NCBI GenBank assembly: GCA_012719815.1
Contig: JAAXZP010000267.1
Location: 1-14,422 of the forward strand
Direction of reading: 5' to 3'
Source: Christensenellaceae bacterium
Lineage (GTDB): Bacteria; Bacillota; Clostridia; Christensenellales; SZUA-584
Length of the DNA: 14,422 bases
Shown here: positions 1 through 6,132 of the stretch, piece after piece
How positions within the stretch are numbered: the first letter of the stretch is position 1
Layout: the number at the start of each line of letters is the position of its first letter
The notes under the pieces: generated by a model
Told to the model about the DNA's origin: nothing
The model's input: the letters and a program-made list of their open reading frames with translations, nothing else
Databases searched by the model: none
Program-made: the position numbers and the translations under genes

Positions 1-762
1 CTTGTAACGCCCGTCCTGCGGCAGCCGTTTCTCGGCGATGTCCATGTTGCCGATGATTTTCAGGCGCGTCAGCACGGCGGACTGCGCTTTCTTGGGGATA
101 TTGAGCACTGTCAGCAGCTGGCCGTCGATGCGCATACGCACGCGCAGGTCGTTCTCGGTAGGCTCCACATGGATATCGCTTGCCTTTGCCTTGACGGCCT
201 GCTCAAAAAGCGAGTTCACCAGCCGGACGATGGGGGCGTTGGAGATGTCAGAAACGGGCGCCTCCTGCTCCTTCTTTTCCTCATTGGCGTTCTCGGCAGA
301 CAGTTCCTTGATGGCCGTTTCGGCGTATTCGTTGCCGTAAATCCTGGTGATGGCCGTTTCGATGGCCTGCTCAGTGGCCAGCATCGGGTAGACATCCAGG
401 CCGGAAACCACGCGCGCGTCCTCCAGCGCGATAAAGTCCACCGGGTCGTCCATCGCGAGGAACAGCTTTTTGCCCTCCACCCGGACCGGCACCATTTTGT
501 GTTTGCGCGCGAGCGTGGCGGGGATGTGCTTGGACAGCATATGGGACAGATTGATAGCGTCCAGGTTGACAAAGGGGATGCCGAGCTGGAACTCCATAAT
601 CTCCATAAGCTGGCGTTCAGTGACATAGCCCTTGTTTTTAAGGATACGCCCCAAGCGTTCGCCCGTCTTTTTCTGAATTGCCAGACATTCGCTGAGCTGC
701 TGGCGTGTGATGATGCCCGCGTCAATCAGCGTTTCGCCCAGATATTTGCGTTTTATTGCCAA
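1..762 (-). CDS. pilB: Type IV pilus / type II secretion assembly ATPase, N-terminal part (PilB/GspE family), cut by window edge
   Basis: The product is the hexameric cytoplasmic ATPase that powers assembly of a type IV pilus or type II secretion pseudopilus. Only the first 254 codons are in the window, so the Walker A and B domain is not visible. The start is a TTG at 762, chosen because GGGAAGG lies 9 nt upstream and the homology begins there. Residues 1-143 form a MshEN (T2SSE_N) domain with two copies of the pattern LGxxLxxxGxxxxxxLxxxLxxQ: residues 8-30, and 37-59 with Met in place of the last Leu. After an acidic linker (about 144-172) the ATPase N2 domain begins at ISNAPIVRLVNSLFEQA and contains the family hallmark KASDIHVEP. 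The visible part ends at LPQDGRYK, also family-typical. The gene diverges from the lipoprotein gene. PilB and GspE cannot be told apart without the missing neighbours. Confidence 0.88.
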   Translation of the reverse strand, partial: MAIKRKYLGETLIDAGIITRQQLSECLAIQKKTGERLGRILKNKGYVTERQLMEIMEFQLGIPFVNLDAINLSHMLSKHIPATLARKHKMVPVRVEGKKLFLAMDDPVDFIALEDARVVSGLDVYPMLATEQAIETAITRIYGNEYAETAIKELSAENANEEKKEQEAPVSDISNAPIVRLVNSLFEQAVKAKASDIHVEPTENDLRVRMRIDGQLLTVLNIPKKAQSAVLTRLKIIGNMDIAEKRLPQDGRYK

Positions 763-892
763 ACTTGATTACCTTCCCGCTGCATATATACTGGCTTATG
801 TAAATATAAACTTGAAACCGGCAGGCAAAACAGGGAATTGACGGAAAAATCGAAGCCTGTCCAGGCGGCTTTGTGGCGCGGAAGGTTTTCGC

Positions 893-921
893 TTTACAGA
901 CCCGTTTATTTTCTGTATACT
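893..921 (+). promoter_or_regulatory. Predicted sigma-A promoter of the lipoprotein gene
   Basis: TTTACA at 893-898 and TATACT at 916-921 are separated by 17 bp, each one mismatch from consensus. The predicted start site near 928 leaves a leader of about 24 nt containing the AAGGGGA ribosome binding site before the ATG at 952. It lies in the 189-bp divergent intergenic region (763-951). No equally good promoter was found there for the minus-strand pilus ATPase gene. Confidence 0.65.
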
Positions 922-951
922 GAATTTCGATATTGAACAAAGGGGACTGTT

Positions 952-1455
952 ATGCTGAGAAAGTGTTTTAAGATAACGGCCGTGGCGGCGGCGCTGATAC
1001 TTGTAATGGCGCTGGCGGGCTGCGGCGGCGGTACATTGAAGCCGCCCGCTATGAAAGAGGGCGCTACGCCGGTGACGGTAACCGGCTCGTGCGAGATCAC
1101 CATTGACGGCGATACCATCACCGTATCGGGAGAGATGGACATCCTGCCCGACTCGCTGGTCTGCGTTTCGGTGGAGTCGCAGAGCGGTATAACGCTGGAT
1201 TCTGCCGTTGTTACCTATAAAGGGGAAAAGATATCGCAGCAGTTCAAGATAACGGAAGACAAGTATGACGAGGGCGTGGTGTCGGTGACCGGGCACATCA
1301 CTTTCTCGCCCCGGCTTTACGGCACGCAGCCTGAGAAAGTATACGAAAAATACGGCACCAGGTTCGAGAACATCAAGCCGGAAGGCAAAAACGTGCTGTG
1401 GGATTCCAACGGCAATATCGTGGTTTTTGCGTCAGAGACGGTCAAACTGAAATAA
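952..1455 (+). CDS. Small predicted lipoprotein of unknown function
   Basis: A 167-residue protein with a clear lipoprotein signal peptide: basic n-region (MLRKCFK), hydrophobic stretch to residue 22, and lipobox LAGC with the lipidated Cys at residue 24. A GGGG stretch follows. The mature part is rich in Thr, Val, Ser and alternating polar/hydrophobic residues, which suggests an all-beta extracytoplasmic domain; I do not recognise the family. It is expected to be anchored on the outer face of the cytoplasmic membrane. The start is supported by AAGGGGA 7 nt upstream. The gene has its own promoter and a strong terminator, so it is probably monocistronic. No catalytic motif is visible. Confidence 0.8.
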   Translation: MLRKCFKITAVAAALILVMALAGCGGGTLKPPAMKEGATPVTVTGSCEITIDGDTITVSGEMDILPDSLVCVSVESQSGITLDSAVVTYKGEKISQQFKITEDKYDEGVVSVTGHITFSPRLYGTQPEKVYEKYGTRFENIKPEGKNVLWDSNGNIVVFASETVKLK

Positions 1456-1483
1456 CGCTTGTATAAGCACGAAGCTCTAAGCG

Positions 1484-1526
1484 CCGGAACCGCTGCCCTG
1501 ATAGGGGAAGCGGTCCGGTGTTTTTT
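1484..1526 (+). terminator. Rho-independent terminator after the lipoprotein gene
   Basis: An imperfect GC-rich hairpin pairs CCGGA, CCGCT and CCC with GGG, AGCGG and TCCGG (1484-1518) around a short GATA-type loop, with one bulged A and one mismatch. It is followed by six T residues at 1521-1526. It begins 28 nt after the TAA of the lipoprotein gene and isolates it from the encapsulin operon. Confidence 0.85.
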
Positions 1527-1576
1527 GTTGCGGTGCGGTATTCGTTCGTATCGCGCGTCACAAGCCTTGCGCCGCA

Positions 1577-1626
1577 CACATATCATACAGAAGAACCCTT
1601 ATGGGCTATCACATATATATCAGAAG
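1577..1626 (+). repeat. Imperfect 17-bp direct repeat upstream of the encapsulin start
   Basis: Two copies sharing CACATAT at the left and CAGAAG at the right lie at 1577-1593 and 1610-1626, identical at 13 of 17 positions, with centres 33 bp apart (about three helical turns). They sit directly before the ATG pair at 1637/1640 and flank the alternative ATG at 1601. They could be a regulator site or chance similarity in an AT-rich patch. Confidence 0.35.
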
Positions 1627-1927
1627 CGGGTGTAAGATGATGAACCAGACAGACAATAACGGCATTACACATATGAGCCTGCATCCATTGGCAGCACGGC
1701 GGCTGTCGGACACCACCAAAACGCGGCCCATGATGGAGAGCATCACGCCGCGCTGGTTTCTTGACTTTTTGCCCTGGGTGCCGGTGCAGGCCGGAATATA
1801 CCGGGTAAACCGCATCAAGCGGATGCTGGATGCGAACGAGCCGGTCAACGATTACGGCGAAAAGCTGATCGAATCCAAGCACACGCCCATCGACGAGGAA
1901 TGGATAACGGAAACGTATCCGGACTAC

Positions 1928-1930
1928 TAA
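1928..1930 (+). other. Premature in-frame stop codon (TAA) in the encapsulin gene
   Basis: The codon order reads TAT CCG GAC TAC TAA GCA CAG CCC GAT GAA TAC ATG, with conserved encapsulin sequence in the same frame on both sides. Counting from ATG 1637 it is codon 98. TAA is one base from GAA, CAA, AAA, TCA, TTA, TAC or TAT. Five other genes here end at TAA (lipoprotein, Crp/Fnr regulator, 4Fe-4S protein, atpI-like, atpF), so TAA is a normal stop in this organism. Confidence 0.9.
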
Positions 1931-2599
1931 GCACAGCCCGATGAATACATGCTGAGCGTGGTGCAGACAATACTGCGCCTGAACACCAACGTAACAGACA
2001 TATTCAACTGCCCCTACAACCAGAAAGACGAACAGGTGCGCCTCACCATCGAGGCCATGCGCGAACGGCAGGAATGGGAGATGATTAACAACCCGGAGTT
2101 CGGCCTGCTCCACGTGGCAGCGCCGGATATGCGGGTGAGCACGCGCAAGGGCGCGCCTACGCCGGACGATTTGGATGAGCTGCTGGCGCTGGTATGGAAG
2201 AAGCCGGCGTTTTTCCTTGCGCACCCGAAAGCCATCGCGGCGTTCGGCCGCGAATGCACCAAGCGCGGCGTGCCGCCGGTGGCGGTGCACATCATGGGCG
2301 CGCCGTTCATCACATGGCGCGGCGTGCCGCTTGTGCCGTGCGACAAGCTGATGGTGGGCTGCCACATGAACCCGCGCCGCTGCGGGGGCCGCACCAACAT
2401 ACTGCTGATGCGCGTCGGCGAAGCGGAGCAGGGCGTGATCGGCCTGCACCAGCCCGGCATCCCCGACGAAACCGACATCCCCAGCTTATCGATGCGGCTG
2501 GCCGGAATCGACAATCGGGGTATCGCCTCGTACATCTTAAGCCTGTACTTCTCCGTCGCGGTGCTTGCCAGCGACGCGCTGGGTGTGCTCGAGAATGTC

Positions 2600-2606
2600 G
2601 AGGTGG
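2600..2606 (+). promoter_or_regulatory. Ribosome binding site that fixes the cysteine desulfurase start
   Basis: GAGGTGG lies 9 nt before ATG 2616, inside the last codons of the encapsulin gene. It supports ATG 2616 over the further-upstream in-frame ATG at 2565, which would add 17 residues with no family similarity. Confidence 0.75.
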
Positions 2607-2615
2607 GCAGCTACC

Positions 2616-4013
2616 ATGATTACCGGTGAGTATCGCCAATATCCGGAGGGCACACCGCTGCGCGATATCCTCCAGAACGTATACTGGGCGCGTCCCGTGC
2701 CGGAATGCATGGCTTATGTCGAGCCCGGCGCGAGGCCGTGCGGCATACCGGTGCCGGTGGAGGAAATATACGCCGAGCCCTGGTACTACTTCGAAAAGCG
2801 GCAGGCTTCGGCGGATATCCGGAGCGATTTCCCGATACTGGCCCGGCGGGTAAACGGACACCCGCTGGTGTGGCTGGACAACGCCGCCACCACGCAGAAG
2901 CCCAAGTGCGTCATGGACGCGCTGGCCGATTATTACAGCCGCTGCAACTCCAACGTGCACCGCGGCGCGCATACGCTGGCGCGCGAGGCCACGGCGGCGT
3001 ATGAGGAAGCCCGCGCGAAAGTGGGCGCGCTGATCGGCGCGACTGACCGCAGCGAAGTGGTGTTTGTGCGCGGTGCAACCGAGGCCATTAACCTGGTGGC
3101 CGCGAGCTGGGGCGGGGCGCACATAAGGGAGGGCGACGAGATCATACTGTCGGAAATGGAGCATCACTCCAACATCGTGCCGTGGCAGCTGCTGGCGCAG
3201 ATGACCGGCGCGGTGCTCCGCGTCGCGCCCATCCTGAATAGCGGCGATGTGGACCTGGCCGCGTTTGAACGGCTGTTCACGCCCCGCACCCGCATTGCGG
3301 CGTTCACGCACGTGTCCAACGTGCTGGGTACGATCAACCCCGTGCGGCTGATGTGCGCCACCGCGCACCGCTACGGCGCTCTGGCGCTGGTGGACGGCGC
3401 GCAGTCCGCCGCGCACCTGCCGGTGGACGTCAAGGCGATGGACGCGGACTTTTACGTGCTGTCCGGGCACAAGATGTACGGCCCGACGGGTATCGGCGTG
3501 CTGTACGCCAAGAAAGAGCTGCTGGAGGCGATGCCGCCATACCAGGGCGGCGGCGGCATGATCGACAGCGTGACCTTTGAATATACGCGCTTTCAAAAAA
3601 GCCCCGAGAAGTTTGAGGCGGGCACCGGCAGCATCGCAGATGCGGTGGGCCTGGGCGCGGCGGCGGATTACCTGCGCAGCATCGGACTGGAGCGTATCCG
3701 CAGGCACGAGCAGGAACTGACGCAGCGCATGGTGGAAGGGCTGTCGCGCATCCGCGGGGTACGGCTGATCGGCATGCCACGGGAAAAAGCGGGCGTTGTG
3801 ACGTTCCTGGTGGACGGAATGGAGCCGGAACGCGTCGCGCAGCGGCTGGATGCTCAGGGCATCGCGATACGTTCGGGTCACCACTGTGCGCAGCCCACGC
3901 TGCGGCACTATGGCCTCGCCAGCGCCGTGCGCGCATCGCTCGGCGTGTACAATACGGCGGACGACGTGGACGCGCTGGTGAATGCCGTGGCCAGCCTCGC
4001 TAACCGGCAATAG
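2616..4013 (+). CDS. SufS-type cysteine desulfurase with N-terminal extension, predicted encapsulin cargo
   Basis: A PLP enzyme that converts L-cysteine to L-alanine and an enzyme-bound persulfide. The protein is 465 residues: an extension of about 65 residues, then a full group II (SufS/CsdA-like) domain starting at IRSDFPIL. Visible active-site features are the cofactor-stacking His in EMEHHSN (183/184), the PLP lysine in SGHKMYGPTG (K286) and the catalytic Cys in RSGHHCAQP (C424). In family 2A encapsulin systems the desulfurase carries an N-terminal extension needed for loading. Here it is short for such a domain and holds several aromatic clusters (NVYWARP, EPWYYF). The start overlaps the encapsulin stop by 14 nt, implying translational coupling, so the premature stop upstream may lower expression. 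SufS itself would lack the extension, and no sufBCD genes are nearby. The gene ends in TAG before a terminator. Confidence 0.92.
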   Translation: MITGEYRQYPEGTPLRDILQNVYWARPVPECMAYVEPGARPCGIPVPVEEIYAEPWYYFEKRQASADIRSDFPILARRVNGHPLVWLDNAATTQKPKCVMDALADYYSRCNSNVHRGAHTLAREATAAYEEARAKVGALIGATDRSEVVFVRGATEAINLVAASWGGAHIREGDEIILSEMEHHSNIVPWQLLAQMTGAVLRVAPILNSGDVDLAAFERLFTPRTRIAAFTHVSNVLGTINPVRLMCATAHRYGALALVDGAQSAAHLPVDVKAMDADFYVLSGHKMYGPTGIGVLYAKKELLEAMPPYQGGGGMIDSVTFEYTRFQKSPEKFEAGTGSIADAVGLGAAADYLRSIGLERIRRHEQELTQRMVEGLSRIRGVRLIGMPREKAGVVTFLVDGMEPERVAQRLDAQGIAIRSGHHCAQPTLRHYGLASAVRASLGVYNTADDVDALVNAVASLANRQ

Positions 4014-4068
4014 GGCGGCTGATGTAAAGGGTATACAGAGGGTGGAAAGGGGTCGGGGGAAACTCGAA

Positions 4069-4106
4069 GGGGCTCCCATGCAAGACAGCATGAGGCCCCT
4101 TTTTTT
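4069..4106 (+). terminator. Rho-independent terminator after the encapsulin-desulfurase operon
   Basis: GGGGC and CATGC pair with GCATG and GCCCC around a short loop, followed by seven T residues (4100-4106). It lies in the 105-bp gap between the convergent desulfurase and argJ genes. On the minus strand the same hairpin is followed only by TTCGAGTTT, so it would terminate argJ less well. Confidence 0.8.
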
Positions 4107-4118
4107 GCAGTTGTGTTT

Positions 4119-5309
4119 TCAGGTGCGGTAGTCCGCGTTGATCTTCACATAGTCCAGCGAGAAGTCGCACGTCCACATGGTGTCCGACGCGGTGCCGTCC
4201 GCGAAGTCCAGCGTGTATGTCACCTCGCGCTGTTTCAGCTCGCGCAGCGCGGCTTCCTCGTCGAAAGGCAGCCCGCCGCCGTTCTCGCATACCTTCACGC
4301 TGCCTATCCAGATGTCCACCTTTTCCGGATTGAAGCGCGCGCCGGAATAGCCCGCCGCGGTCAGCAGGCGGCCCCAGTTGGCGTCGTTGCCGAAAGCCGC
4401 GGTTTTGCACAGCGGCGATTTGGCGATAGCGCTCGCGATCAGGTGCGCGTCCCTTGCGGAGCGGGCGTTTTTCACCTGTATGGTCAGCAGCTTGGTCGCG
4501 CCCTCGCCGTCCGCGGCAAGCATTTTGGCGAGCCGTATGCATACGTCTTTGAGCGCCGCAGTGAACCGGGCGTATTCTTCAGTGCCCGGCTCGATGACGT
4601 CGTTGCCCGCAAGGCCGGAAGCCAGTATCAGCACCTTGTCGCACACGCTGGTGTCGCCGTCCACCGAAATGCGGTTGTACGATACCGCCGCCGCTTCCCG
4701 AAGCGCCTGCCGCAACGCGGACACGGAGATGGCCGCGTCGGTGGTGAGTACCGATATCAGGGTCGCCATGTTGGGGTGGATCATGCCGGAACCTTTGGCC
4801 ATGCCGCCGATGCGCACCGTCCGCCCGCCGATTGTCACGTCGGCCTGCGCCTCCTTGGGCACGGTGTCGGTGGTCATGATGGCGCGCGCGGCGTCCGCAC
4901 CGCCCGACCGGCTGAGTATCGCCTCATCAAGGCCTGCCGCGATTTTATCCAGCGGCAGCGGAACCCCGATGACACCGGTGGAGCCCGGGAGCACGTCGCC
5001 CTGGCGCACGCCGAAACGGTTTGCCGCAAGCCGCGCCATCTCCAGCGCGTCCGCGTCGCCCCGCGGCCCGAGACAGGCGTTGGCGCAGCCCGAGTTAATC
5101 ACGACCAGTTGGGCATACCCGTTGCGGACGTTTTTCCGGGCAAGCCTTAGCGAGTGCCCCTTGACGATATTGCGGGTAAATATGCCCGCGGCCCGGGCCC
5201 GCACGTCGCATTTGACGACCGCGAGGTCCAGCCCTCCCTTTTTTTTGATACCGCATGCCACTCCGGCGGCGGTAAACCCTTGAGCGTATGTGACGCCGCT
5301 TCCTGTCAT
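4119..5309 (-). CDS. argJ: Arginine biosynthesis bifunctional protein ArgJ (ornithine / glutamate N-acetyltransferase)
   Basis: ArgJ moves the acetyl group from N-acetylornithine to glutamate, recycling acetyl groups in arginine synthesis; bifunctional forms also use acetyl-CoA. The 396-residue length is normal. The autocleavage site is clear: GGMAKGSGMIHPNMAT, where T183 becomes the N-terminal nucleophile of the beta chain. The oxyanion-hole block STGVIG is at 110-115. Other family blocks are NSGCANAC (72-79), SVDGDTSVCD and the FGNDANWGR segment. The proenzyme is cytoplasmic and self-cleaving. The ATG at 5309 is preceded by GGAAAGGA at good distance. It follows the Crp/Fnr gene by 45 nt on the same strand without a visible terminator, so the two may be cotranscribed. 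No other arg gene lies in the window. Mono- versus bifunctional activity cannot be read from the sequence. Confidence 0.96.
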   Translation of the reverse strand: MTGSGVTYAQGFTAAGVACGIKKKGGLDLAVVKCDVRARAAGIFTRNIVKGHSLRLARKNVRNGYAQLVVINSGCANACLGPRGDADALEMARLAANRFGVRQGDVLPGSTGVIGVPLPLDKIAAGLDEAILSRSGGADAARAIMTTDTVPKEAQADVTIGGRTVRIGGMAKGSGMIHPNMATLISVLTTDAAISVSALRQALREAAAVSYNRISVDGDTSVCDKVLILASGLAGNDVIEPGTEEYARFTAALKDVCIRLAKMLAADGEGATKLLTIQVKNARSARDAHLIASAIAKSPLCKTAAFGNDANWGRLLTAAGYSGARFNPEKVDIWIGSVKVCENGGGLPFDEEAALRELKQREVTYTLDFADGTASDTMWTCDFSLDYVKINADYRT

Positions 5310-5354
5310 GTGCTTATTATCCTTTCCGTATGTTTGGCTGCAATCAAACAGCGG

Positions 5355-6050
5355 TTACTCGCTCTCCAGCAGGGCCTGCAGCGCTTCCGTATCGCGGATG
5401 ACAAACGAGCTGCGGTGATAGTCCAGCAAACCCAGACCGCTTAAGGCCGAAAGCTCGCGGGAGAGCGCGCTGCGGTTGACGCACAGGTAGTCCGCAAGCG
5501 CCTGCCGGTCCAGCGCAATGTCGAAACGGCTGCTGCCCGCCTTCGCTGCCTGGCTCAGCAGGAAGGAGGCGATTTTCTGCCGCGTAGTCTTGCGGGAGAT
5601 GTGGTCCAACTTCTCGCTCATCTCCAGGTTTTTGCGTGCGACCGCCCGCAGCATGTTCTTGATCAGCATGTTGTGATGGCCGCAGCAGGACGGGCAGGTG
5701 CTGACGATTTTGTCGAAGGCGATCAGCAGCACTTCCGCGTCCGTCACGGCCTCTACATTGACCGGACTGGTTGTAATGCCTGCGCACACCAGCGACTCCG
5801 CAAAAAGCTGCGGCGGCGACAGCACGGTGAGCACAGTGCGGTTGCCCAGTATATCGTCGCGGCTGACCACCGCATGGCCGGACAACATGGCGCCGATATG
5901 GCGCAGCGGGCTGCCCGCAGTCAGCATAAAATCGCCTTTTTTGTACACCGAAATCTTCGCGCCCAGGCAGGTGAGCATGGATTCCAGCTCCGGACAGCGG
6001 ATGCCTTCAAAAAGCGATATATGCTTGTCGTAAATCTGCTGGCAGTTCAT
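5355..6050 (-). CDS. Crp/Fnr-family transcriptional regulator
   Basis: A 231-residue regulator with the usual two-domain layout: an N-terminal cyclic-nucleotide-binding-like beta-barrel (about 20-110), a dimerisation helix (about 115-150), and a C-terminal HTH_Crp domain (about 153-215) with recognition-helix region VNRSALSRELSAL. The cAMP-contact motif of Crp is not evident, so a redox or nitrogen-oxide signal is more likely. Cysteines at 3, 19, 28, 89, 119, 122, 123 and 190 include a C119-P-S-C-C123 cluster near the hinge. ATG 6050 follows GGAG; a longer in-frame reading upstream would run antisense through the 4Fe-4S gene and is rejected. It diverges from the 4Fe-4S gene, with a perfect inverted repeat between them that is its likely operator. 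Its exact effector is unknown. Confidence 0.92.
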   Translation of the reverse strand: MNCQQIYDKHISLFEGIRCPELESMLTCLGAKISVYKKGDFMLTAGSPLRHIGAMLSGHAVVSRDDILGNRTVLTVLSPPQLFAESLVCAGITTSPVNVEAVTDAEVLLIAFDKIVSTCPSCCGHHNMLIKNMLRAVARKNLEMSEKLDHISRKTTRQKIASFLLSQAAKAGSSRFDIALDRQALADYLCVNRSALSRELSALSGLGLLDYHRSSFVIRDTEALQALLESE

Positions 6051-6063
6051 ATGTACTCCATAT

Positions 6064-6079
6064 TGTTGCAAAAGCAACA
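6064..6079. promoter_or_regulatory. Predicted Crp/Fnr-type operator, perfect 16-bp inverted repeat
   Basis: TGTTGC, four A, GCAACA: two perfect 6-bp arms around a 4-bp centre, matching the size and symmetry of Crp/Fnr half-site pairs. It lies in the 82-bp gap between the divergent regulator and 4Fe-4S genes. Its centre (6071.5) is about 41.5 bp upstream of the predicted start of the 4Fe-4S transcript and about 15 bp downstream of that of the regulator. Binding by the adjacent regulator is inferred. Confidence 0.7.
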
Positions 6080-6093
6080 GATTGTTCGGCGAT

Positions 6094-6122
6094 AGTATAC
6101 TATAATCATGACAACAAAACAA
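6094..6122 (-). promoter_or_regulatory. Predicted promoter of the Crp/Fnr regulator gene
   Basis: On the minus strand TTGTTT (6122-6117) and TATACT (6099-6094) are separated by 17 bp, with a predicted start near 6087. The inverted repeat at 6064-6079 would lie at about +8 to +23, a position expected to repress. The -10 shares the 12-bp palindrome ATAGTATACTAT with the divergent promoter. Confidence 0.55.
6101..6106 (+). promoter_or_regulatory. Predicted -10 element of the 4Fe-4S protein gene, activator-dependent type
   Basis: A perfect TATAAT, but no recognisable -35 at 16-18 bp. Where the -35 should be, the region is flanked by the inverted repeat at 6064-6079. With a start at about 6113 the repeat is centred at -41.5, the class II activator position known for Crp and Fnr. 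Confidence 0.55.
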
Positions 6123-6132
6123 GGAGGAATTG

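Larger units (their letters stand above)
1637..2629 (+). pseudogene. Family 2A encapsulin shell protein (SrpI-like), interrupted by one in-frame TAA
   Basis: The encoded protein is an HK97-fold shell protein of the family 2A encapsulins, which form icosahedral protein compartments around a cysteine desulfurase. The two open segments (to 1930, and from 1949 to 2629) share one frame and join across TAA at 1928-1930 into about 330 residues, the usual family length. Before the stop lie the family-typical N-arm blocks ITPRWFLDFLPWVPV and AGIYRVNRIK. After it come QVRLTIEAMRERQEWE, PTPDDLDELLALVWKKP, FFLAHPKAIAAFGRE and FITWRGVPLVPCDKL, and a C-terminus in VEVGSYHDYR. No family 2B cyclic-nucleotide-binding insertion is present. 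I prefer ATG 1637 (or 1640) because homology starts soon after it and GGGTG lies just upstream; ATG 1601 is an in-frame alternative. No ribosome binding site precedes ATG 1949, so separate translation of the second part is doubtful. The cysteine desulfurase gene overlaps the 3' end. The family call is secure; whether the gene works is not. Confidence 0.88.

Noticed and set aside
169..768. Plus-strand open frame of 199 codons at the left end
   Set aside because: It is antisense to the PilB/GspE gene, whose MshEN and ATPase motifs are unmistakable on the minus strand.
1928..1930. Idea that TAA is reassigned to an amino acid in this organism
   Set aside because: The lipoprotein, Crp/Fnr, 4Fe-4S, atpI-like and atpF genes all end naturally at TAA, so it is an ordinary stop.
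2310..4091. Long open frame (593 codons) on the minus strand opposite the encapsulin and desulfurase genes
   Set aside because: It is a shadow of GC-rich codon bias; the product is rich in Arg, His and Ala without domains, and the plus strand encodes clearly conserved proteins there.
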